Assembly (NCBI RefSeq): GCF_940677205.1
Contig: NZ_OW712331.1
Span: 1,971,558 to 2,035,557 of the forward strand
DNA: 64,000 bases
Direction: 5' to 3'
From: [Clostridium] colinum
Lineage (GTDB): Bacteria > Bacillota > Clostridia > Lachnospirales > CAG-274
In this document: piece after piece, positions 60,608-64,000 of the stretch
Layout: each line of letters starts with the position of its first letter
Position numbering within the stretch: position 1 is the stretch's first letter
Notes under the pieces: generated by a model
Told to the model about the DNA's origin: nothing
The model's database searches: none
Seen by the model: the letters and a program-made list of their open reading frames with translations, nothing else
Position numbers and translations under genes: made by a program

Positions 60608-61009
60608 GCATTTTATAAACTTAAAATAAATATTTTTACTCTATATCAAAAATATTATTTAAAATTATAATTTTTTTAATTTAAAAATAACTCAAAATAA
60701 AGACAAACTAAACTTTATAAATAAAATAGAAGCGTATGAGAAAAAGTAGTTATTATGTTAAATCATATAAGGGGTTTTGCACATTATAAAGCAAGGTTTT
60801 ATTTACACAAAAAAACCTTGCTTTATTCATACAATAACCGATAATAATCTTATTATTTATTTATATTTTTACTATATAAAAAGCTAATTTTATTAAATAC
60901 AGGCTAAAATACTTAAAAATCTAGCTTTTTATATAATTTAAGGTAAATACTTATCTTGTTATTATACCTTTTATACAAAATCTAAAAATATTTCATATTA
61001 AGTTAAAAA
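60608..61009. other. Gene-free region with one hairpin
   Basis: About 400 AT-rich bases between rpsF and glmU. The main structure is a 14-bp stem (TAAAGCAAGGTTTT, 60787-60800, with 60812-60825), which could end glmU-side transcription on the minus strand. No open frame was credible. Confidence 0.6.
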
Positions 61010-62368
61010 CTATTTATTTGTATTATAATCTAATTTATTTATTTGTTCTTTTACTCTAGATATAGCTAAAGCATTTTCTGGTACATTTTTTGTTATTGTA
61101 GATCCTGCTCCTGTAGATGCATTTTTTCCAATCTCTACTGGTGCTATAAGATTTGTATTACAACCTATAAACGCATTATCTTGTATAGTAGTTCTATGTT
61201 TATGTTTTCCATCATAATTAACTGTAACTGTCCCACAACCAAAATTTACATTTTTACCTACATCAGAATCTCCTACATAAGTTAAGTGAGATATTTTTGT
61301 ATTATCATCTATTGTAGAATTTTTTATCTCTACAAAATCTCCTATTTTTACATGTTCGCCTATTTTACTATTAGGTCTTAAATATGCATATGGACCTACT
61401 GTTGTATAGCTATTTATAAAAGAGCTTAACACAGTAGATTGTGCTATATTAACGCAATCTTTTATTTCTGTACTAGTTATTCTAGCATATGGACCTATTA
61501 TACAATCACTACCAATAGTTGTTTTTCCTTCTATTATACAACCTGGTAATATAACTGTATCTTCTCCTATTTTTACATCTTTTCCTATATATGTGTTATT
61601 TGGGTCTTCAATTGTTATGCCATTTTCCATATGATATTTATTTATTCTTTTTTTCATAACATTAATAGCCGTTGCAAGCTCATATTTAGAGTTTACACCC
61701 AAAAATTCTTCATTATCATCTGCCACCATTATACCAACTTTATTGCCAGTATTTTTAATAATCTCTAAAGTATCTGTAAGATAATACTCTTTTTGAGAAT
61801 TATTGTTAGAAAGATTATTTAACGCAGTTTTTAAAGCATTAGAGTTAAAAATATAAACACCTGTGTTTACCTCATTTATTTTAGCTTCTTTTTCATTTGT
61901 ATCTTTTTGTTCTACAATTTTATTAAATATACCATTTTCTCTAACTATTCTTCCATAACCTGTTGGGTTGTCTACAAAAGATGATATAACTGTTGCATAG
62001 TTTCTTTCTTTATTGTGTATTTTAACAAGCTTTTGTAAAGTTTCTTTTTTAATAAGTGGTGTATCACCATATAATATTAATATATTTTCATCATCACCTA
62101 TAAAATCTAAGGCTTGCATAACTGCGTGTCCAGTGCCAAGTTGCTCTTTTTGATAACCATATTTTATATCTGAGCCCAAAACGGATTTTACCATAGCACT
62201 TTGGTGCCCTACTATAACCATTATATCATCAGCATTAATATCGTTTGATGCTTCTATAACATAGTCTATCATTGTTCTATCTAATACCTTGTGTAAAACT
62301 TTTGGTATTTTAGATTTCATTCTTGTGCCTTGCCCACCTGCTAATATTATAACTTTTAATTTACTCAT
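61010..62368 (-). CDS. glmU: Bifunctional UDP-GlcNAc pyrophosphorylase / GlcN-1-P acetyltransferase
   Basis: A 452-residue GlmU. The N-terminal nucleotidyltransferase has VIILAGGQGTRMKSKIPKVL and YGDTPLI. The C-terminal left-handed beta helix has YLRPNSKIGEHVKIGDFVEIKNS-type repeats (hexapeptides) and the acetyl-CoA site near HLTYVGDSDVG. It makes UDP-GlcNAc for peptidoglycan and other glycans, and so feeds murC and wecB. It starts at ATG 62368 behind AGAGGTG. Confidence 0.96.
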   Translation of the reverse strand: MSKLKVIILAGGQGTRMKSKIPKVLHKVLDRTMIDYVIEASNDINADDIMVIVGHQSAMVKSVLGSDIKYGYQKEQLGTGHAVMQALDFIGDDENILILYGDTPLIKKETLQKLVKIHNKERNYATVISSFVDNPTGYGRIVRENGIFNKIVEQKDTNEKEAKINEVNTGVYIFNSNALKTALNNLSNNNSQKEYYLTDTLEIIKNTGNKVGIMVADDNEEFLGVNSKYELATAINVMKKRINKYHMENGITIEDPNNTYIGKDVKIGEDTVILPGCIIEGKTTIGSDCIIGPYARITSTEIKDCVNIAQSTVLSSFINSYTTVGPYAYLRPNSKIGEHVKIGDFVEIKNSTIDDNTKISHLTYVGDSDVGKNVNFGCGTVTVNYDGKHKHRTTIQDNAFIGCNTNLIAPVEIGKNASTGAGSTITKNVPENALAISRVKEQINKLDYNTNK

Positions 62369-62387
62369 TATTACACCTCTTTTTTAT

Positions 62388-63428
62388 TTAAGGAACATAT
62401 GTTATTGCTTGTTTGCCCATTTGCTCCCACGCTTTTATAAAATCTGTTTTATTTTGTTTTTGTGTCATACCTGGATACATTGGGTCATTATAATATATAT
62501 ATTGATTGTCATATCCAGTTATTAATACAGAATGTTCTCTATATGTCATTTTTACATTGCCTCTAGTTGTGTTTAAATAGTCAAATTCTTGTTCTGGTAA
62601 AGGCTTAAACCTTGTATTTATTATAATCCAAACGGGGCGATTTTTACTTATATAATAATATAAATCTTGAAAATTTGCACCAGTTAAATTTAAGGCCTCA
62701 CCACCAACATATTCTTTAAAAATCTCATATATAGGTTCATTATAAACACCATATCCCAAATTTTCTTTAGAATATATATCTCCAACAAATCCTTTATGAG
62801 GATTACCATTATATTGGTTACCATCTTTTAAAGTAAATATAAAAGGCTCTTTTTTTATTTTGTCTGCAAGTTCCATTTTATCAACTTTTATCCCTTTATA
62901 ATTTAAAAGCATAGCAAGGCTTGTAACTTCGCACCCTCTAAATAGCTCTGGATATTGATTTAAATAAGGAACTCGCTCTATTTGATACATATTAGGTACT
63001 TTTGTGTTGCTTTCCCATATAAATGAATTACTTTTTCTAAAAAATATAGTAGAATTTTCATATTTTTTAGCATAGTCTAAAGCTTGTTTATAGTCTACAA
63101 ATTTTTTTAATAAATTATATCCTTGATAAACCTCATAAGACGGATTACTATCCCACACCCATTTATAATCTCCAGATTTTTTAATTGAAGAATTTTCATA
63201 TTTTTTAGCGTATTCTAAAGCTTCTTCATAGCTGTCAAATATATCTATTAGTTTGTCATTTTGATAAACTTCATAAGCTATTTTTCCTGTTTTTGTTACA
63301 TATACTATTTTATCTTCTAAATTTTTATTAAGATTTTTATTTATTTTATACATAAAAAATATAAATATATTGACTATAACTATACATATAAGCAAAAAAA
63401 TTATTATTATTTTTTCACTCTTTTGCAA
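62388..63428 (-). CDS. Membrane-anchored C39-like cysteine peptidase
   Basis: A 346-residue protein. An N-terminal membrane helix (about 6-27) anchors it. Two repeats of a roughly 55-residue beta-alpha unit follow (YEVYQNDKLIDIFDSYEEAL and YEVYQGYNLLKKFVDYKQAL). The Peptidase_C39-like domain then has the catalytic Cys in GCEVTSLAMLLNYKG, the His in REHSVLITGYD and the Asp/Asn in YYNDPMY. It acts outside the membrane. The start is TTG 63428 behind AGGGGGC. It shares direction with glmU, 19 bases away. Confidence 0.88.
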   Translation of the reverse strand: MQKSEKIIIIFLLICIVIVNIFIFFMYKINKNLNKNLEDKIVYVTKTGKIAYEVYQNDKLIDIFDSYEEALEYAKKYENSSIKKSGDYKWVWDSNPSYEVYQGYNLLKKFVDYKQALDYAKKYENSTIFFRKSNSFIWESNTKVPNMYQIERVPYLNQYPELFRGCEVTSLAMLLNYKGIKVDKMELADKIKKEPFIFTLKDGNQYNGNPHKGFVGDIYSKENLGYGVYNEPIYEIFKEYVGGEALNLTGANFQDLYYYISKNRPVWIIINTRFKPLPEQEFDYLNTTRGNVKMTYREHSVLITGYDNQYIYYNDPMYPGMTQKQNKTDFIKAWEQMGKQAITYVP

Positions 63429-64000
63429 AATAAATGCCCCCTAAATATATTAAAAATTTTTAAATATGTTTTATATAACATATTATTTTGTAAATATTAT
63501 TACTTTAATAAATGATTTAATTATTAACCATAATTTGCAATTTAATAATAGGTATACAATTTATTATTTTTCAATATACAATTTTACATTATTTTATTAT
63601 ATATGTCTATAACTTTTTAACAATACCCATTTTTTAACTATATCATTTATTATTTATATGTTTATATCTTAAATTTTTTATTCTGTTTATAATTTTTTTA
63701 TTGTTTATAACTAAAAATGTTGATTATATAAAATAATTTTGTTATTATATATATATTGTTAATAACTTATAGTTTATTAACACTTTTCCACAAATTGTTG
63801 ATAACTATGTTGATAATAACTTAATAATTTTATTTTTTACTTAATTTTACAATATTTTTATGTTTATATGTATTTATCCAGATATGTTGATTTTATCTAT
63901 TTTATATAAGTTGTTAACATATGTTGATAACTTATATAAACATATTTATCATTATATTCTTAAAATTTTTTAAATAAACAACCTATATAGGAGGTATAAA
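63429..64000. promoter_or_regulatory. Gene-free right edge, candidate replication origin (oriC)
   Basis: 572 AT-rich bases with no gene. Between 63718 and 63930 lie several DnaA-box-like nonamers: TGTTGATAA, the complement of TTATCAACA, at 63796-63804, 63808-63816 and 63922-63930; TTTTCCACA at 63784-63792; TTATCCAGA at 63874-63882; and TGTTAATAA at 63757-63765. The rest is almost pure A/T, as in an unwinding region. The window ends in AGGAGGTATAAA, a ribosome binding site with about six bases to a start codon at 64001. Confidence 0.6.

Overview
The window is a very AT-rich stretch of chromosome from a spore-forming, anaerobic Gram-positive bacterium of the class Clostridia, most likely a Lachnospirales-like lineage (the lineage is inferred). 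The support is Spo0A, SpoVG and YyaC for sporulation; a reverse rubrerythrin and a 2[4Fe-4S] ferredoxin for anaerobic redox life; T-box leaders on ileS and serS; strong AGGAGG ribosome binding sites; and about 27% G+C by eye. Start-codon use is unusual: eleven genes are best started at TTG, three at GTG, and two appear to start at ATA.

Layout. 1-951: the 3' end of ftsH, cut by the window edge, and a small Cys/Asn/Gly-rich protein. 1.1-6.8 kb: a minus-strand block (esterase, sugar acetyltransferase, ASCH protein, MetAP, DUF2161 nuclease-fold protein, aminopeptidase P, ArsC/Spx-like protein, ferredoxin). 7.2-11.4 kb: TldD/PmbA protease pair, a nonsense-interrupted gene, and reverse rubrerythrin with its promoter and a palindromic operator. 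11.6-19.1 kb: a sporulation-flavoured group (spo0A, CYTH protein, a sensorless histidine kinase, a degenerate MPN/LysM membrane protein, yyaC, a lipoprotein, hflX, spoVG). 19.6-25.6 kb: murC, a TSCPD protein, an SDR enzyme, CCA-adding enzyme, TcdA and UDP-GlcNAc 2-epimerase. 25.7-32.9 kb: a complete F-type ATP synthase operon whose c subunit carries the sodium-binding residue set.

33.2-34.5 kb holds two decayed IS200/IS605-type tnpA copies in tandem with their hairpins. 34.5-39 kb holds two related secreted proteins: a large BspA-like leucine-rich-repeat surface protein and a small secreted protein with four near-identical 27-residue repeats. They share signal peptide, N-terminal module and upstream leader, so they look like one surface system. 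39.8-48.5 kb: T-box/ileS, gtrA, yfhO, T-box/serS. 48.5-56.2 kb: a gene remnant, an orphan amino-acid-binding lipoprotein, cstA, recX with a TPR gene, a small membrane protein and a secreted protein of unknown function. 56.3-63.4 kb: a minus-strand housekeeping block (ZIP transporter, efp, aroQ, aroK, comFB, rpsR-ssb-rpsF, glmU, C39 peptidase).

The right edge (63.7-64.0 kb) is gene-free, has a cluster of DnaA-box-like nonamers and ends in a ribosome binding site placed for a start codon at base 64001. I infer an oriC region with dnaA just outside the window. No CRISPR array, rRNA or tRNA gene was seen.
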